Shown: positions 62,301-64,000 of the stretch, piece after piece | How positions within the stretch are numbered: the first letter of the stretch is position 1 | Layout of the letters: the number at the start of each line of letters is the position of its first letter | Assembly: GCA_036960565.1 (NCBI GenBank) | Contig: JBALXQ010000019.1 | Coordinates: 1-64,000, forward strand | Origin: Bermanella sp036960565 | GTDB taxonomy: Bacteria > Pseudomonadota > Gammaproteobacteria > Pseudomonadales > Oceanobacteraceae | Direction: 5' to 3' | Length of the DNA: 64,000 nucleotides | Program-made: the position numbers and the translations under genes | Notes under the pieces: generated by a model | Databases searched by the model: none | Told to the model about the DNA's origin: nothing | The model's input: only the letters and a program-made list of their open reading frames with translations

Positions 62301-63431
62301 ATGGGTCCATTACAAGGTTTAAAAATCATTGAAATTGCCGGCATTGGTCCGGGACCTTTTTGCGGTATGTTGCTTGCCGACATGGGCGCCGAAGTGATCA
62401 GTGTGGAAAAATCCACAGATAAAGCGGGCACTCGGTTACCTGACTGCGCACGAAGGGGAAAGCGCTCTATTGCGTTAAATTTAAAAAGTGAAGAAGGCGT
62501 TGAGACTTTATTAAAATTAGTAGAAAACGCTGACGCTATATTTGAAGGGTTTCGCCCAGGGGTAATGGAAAAGTTAGGGCTAGGCCCTGATGTGTGTTTA
62601 CAACGAAACCCTAAGCTGGTCTATGGCCGTATGACCGGATGGGGGCAATATGGCCCTCTATCGCAAGCGGCTGGCCATGACATTAACTACATATCATTAA
62701 CCGGTGCTTTGCATGCCATGGGGCGTCGTGATGAGAAACCAGTGCCGCCATTAAATTTGGTGGGAGACTTTGGTGGCGGCGCTATGTTTTTAGCCTTTGG
62801 GATGGTATGCGCACTATTAGAAACTCAAAAATCAAATAAAGGGCAAGTGATTGATGCTGCCATGACAGATGGTTCTGCATTGTTAATGTCTATGTTTAAT
62901 TTTTTACAAGAAGTGGGCATGTGGAGCACTGAACGCGGCACCAGCTTTTTAGATTCCGGCGCCCACTTTTATGAGGTGTATGAAACCCAAGATAATAAAT
63001 ATATTTCAATCGGCTCCATAGAACCCCAGTTTTATCAGCTGTTAATGGAAAAAGCACAATTAAACGTAGAAATGTTTGCCCAACAAAATAACAAAAGAAA
63101 TTGGCCCGAACTAAAACGTGAATTAGAGACCGTCTTTAAAAGTAAAACCCAAGCTCAGTGGTGTGAACTTATGGAGGGTACAGACGTGTGCTTTGCGCCA
63201 GTGTTAAATTTAAATGAGGCACAACAGCATCCACACAATATTTCGAGAAAAACCTATATTGAAGTGGCCGGCATGACACAACCAGCACCTGCACCACGAT
63301 TTAGCCGCACCCCACCTGAAGTGCAATTTGGTGCCAGAGCCAATGGCGAGGATACAGAAAGCGTATTGGCCAATTGGGGGTTTTCACCACAAGAAATTAC
63401 GAATCTAAAAGATGCTAATGGCATTAGTTAA
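62301..63431 (+). CDS. Alpha-methylacyl-CoA racemase (CaiB/BaiF superfamily)
   Basis: 376 residues, between mycobacterial MCR (about 360) and human AMACR (382). The three catalytic residues of MCR are present at identical numbers: His126 (AAGHDINYISLTG), Asp156 (NLVGDFGGGAM) and Glu241 (IGSIEPQFY). I therefore call a racemase rather than a CoA-transferase. It interconverts (2R)- and (2S)-2-methylacyl-CoAs so that methyl-branched chains (isoprenoids, sterol side chains, pristane-like acids) can enter beta-oxidation. A thiolase gene follows 48 bp later and an acyl-CoA dehydrogenase gene precedes it. GGCAGG precedes the ATG. Confidence 0.9.
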   Translation: MGPLQGLKIIEIAGIGPGPFCGMLLADMGAEVISVEKSTDKAGTRLPDCARRGKRSIALNLKSEEGVETLLKLVENADAIFEGFRPGVMEKLGLGPDVCLQRNPKLVYGRMTGWGQYGPLSQAAGHDINYISLTGALHAMGRRDEKPVPPLNLVGDFGGGAMFLAFGMVCALLETQKSNKGQVIDAAMTDGSALLMSMFNFLQEVGMWSTERGTSFLDSGAHFYEVYETQDNKYISIGSIEPQFYQLLMEKAQLNVEMFAQQNNKRNWPELKRELETVFKSKTQAQWCELMEGTDVCFAPVLNLNEAQQHPHNISRKTYIEVAGMTQPAPAPRFSRTPPEVQFGARANGEDTESVLANWGFSPQEITNLKDANGIS

Positions 63432-63478
63432 CTCCCACCCTTATTAACAAACACATAATAAAAATTGGAGAGAAAATT

Positions 63479-64000
63479 ATGAAAGAAGTTTGGATTATCG
63501 ATAGTGTGCGTACCCCAAGAGGATTGGGTAAAAAAGATAAAGGGGCTTTGTCAAACATTCACCCTCAGCGTTTACTGTCAACGGTACTATCAGCCTTAGA
63601 ATCAAGAAATAATTTAAATACAAAAGATGTAGATGATGTAATTTCTGGCTGCGCTATGCAATTGGGCCAGCAGAGTCAGTGCATTGCTCGTATGGCGGCA
63701 CTGGATGCAGGTTGGGATAACGATGCCACCGGCGTGTCAGTAGATCGTTTTTGCGGTTCGGGTTTAACGGCCATTAACCTTGGCGTAATGGGCATCATGT
63801 CGGGCCAGCAAGATTTAGTGGTCGCCGGGGGTGTAGAGTCCATGTCTTATGCCTTAACCCAAAAACTCATGCCCATTCAGGACAGTGATAATTTACATTT
63901 GCGCGATCTACACCCTATTGCACACCAGGGCGTGTGTGCAGATGTAATTGCGACTAAAGATAATATTACGCGAGAAGAACTGGATGCTTTAGCGGTCGAA
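63479..64000 (+). CDS. Thiolase (acetyl-CoA C-acyltransferase), C-terminus beyond window
   Basis: The first 174 residues are present; the window ends inside the gene. The start ATG at 63479 has GGAGAG upstream. EVWIIDSVRTPRGLGKKDKGALS is the usual thiolase start. The acyl-accepting Cys is in RFCGSGLTAINLG (residue 92). Later thiolase features VVAGGVESMSY and the NITREELDALAVE stretch follow. It cleaves 3-ketoacyl-CoA in the last step of beta-oxidation. It follows the racemase gene on the same strand and completes a dehydrogenase-racemase-thiolase set. Confidence 0.92.
   Translation, partial: MKEVWIIDSVRTPRGLGKKDKGALSNIHPQRLLSTVLSALESRNNLNTKDVDDVISGCAMQLGQQSQCIARMAALDAGWDNDATGVSVDRFCGSGLTAINLGVMGIMSGQQDLVVAGGVESMSYALTQKLMPIQDSDNLHLRDLHPIAHQGVCADVIATKDNITREELDALAVE

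Noticed and set aside
62301..63431. Annotation as a CaiB-type CoA-transferase.
   Set aside because: The catalytic triad His126/Asp156/Glu241 of methylacyl-CoA racemase is complete.

Overview
The window reads as chromosomal DNA of a heterotrophic, probably marine gammaproteobacterium. The support is indirect: moderate GC, OruR-type AraC regulators next to acyl-CoA dehydrogenases, a DUF3604 protein, an arylsulfatase, TAXI-TRAP transport, an OsmC-YcaO fusion and a VF530 protein. A Cellvibrionales/Spongiibacteraceae-like host is a guess. I saw no tRNA, rRNA, CRISPR array, insertion sequence or prophage.

Layout. (1) 1-9.2 kb, minus strand: a 2137-residue outer-membrane-type protein followed by a repetitive, tail-fibre-like surface protein that runs off the left edge. 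(2) 9.7-12.5 kb: tautomerase and EamA transporter, a divergent LysR gene with two palindromic operators, and hpt. (3) 12.6-23.8 kb: a periplasmic-sensor diguanylate cyclase, AraC regulator, lipoprotein carboxylesterase, TAXI-TRAP pair, orphan solute-binding protein, DUF4124 protein and a GlxA-type regulator. (4) 23.9-32.5 kb: acyl-CoA dehydrogenase, nitronate-monooxygenase-like flavoprotein, RND efflux pair with a divergent LysR gene, and a urea transporter. (5) 32.8-40.6 kb: orphan binding protein, divergent LysR/SDR pair, arylsulfatase, and a TetR-flavoprotein-MDR operon with two matching palindromes. (6) 40.9-43.4 kb: small accessory genes and a decaying locus (azoR with a nonsense codon; SDR and LysR genes that have both lost their 5' ends at one junction). 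(7) 43.6-49.3 kb: DUF1456, YkgJ-type and OsmC-YcaO proteins, a methyltransferase and small proteins. (8) 49.4-57.3 kb: a minus-strand cluster of DUF3604, GMC oxidoreductase, old-yellow-enzyme and membrane protein with an AraC gene, then an orphan binding protein and a VF530 protein. (9) 57.3-58.7 kb: mostly non-coding, with a perfect 16-bp inverted repeat. (10) 58.8-64 kb: flavoprotein, AraC regulator, acyl-CoA dehydrogenase, alpha-methylacyl-CoA racemase and thiolase (cut by the right edge).

Common theme: regions 4, 5, 8 and 10 hold acyl-CoA dehydrogenases, flavin oxidoreductases, an SDR, an MDR, a racemase and a thiolase under local AraC/TetR/LysR control. This suggests catabolism of methyl-branched or alicyclic lipids such as isoprenoids or steroid side chains. 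The racemase is the best-supported piece, because all three catalytic residues of the mycobacterial enzyme are present at the same numbers. The substrate remains inference. The least explained parts are the surface-protein operon at the left end, the DUF3604 cluster, and several long perfect inverted repeats outside genes.
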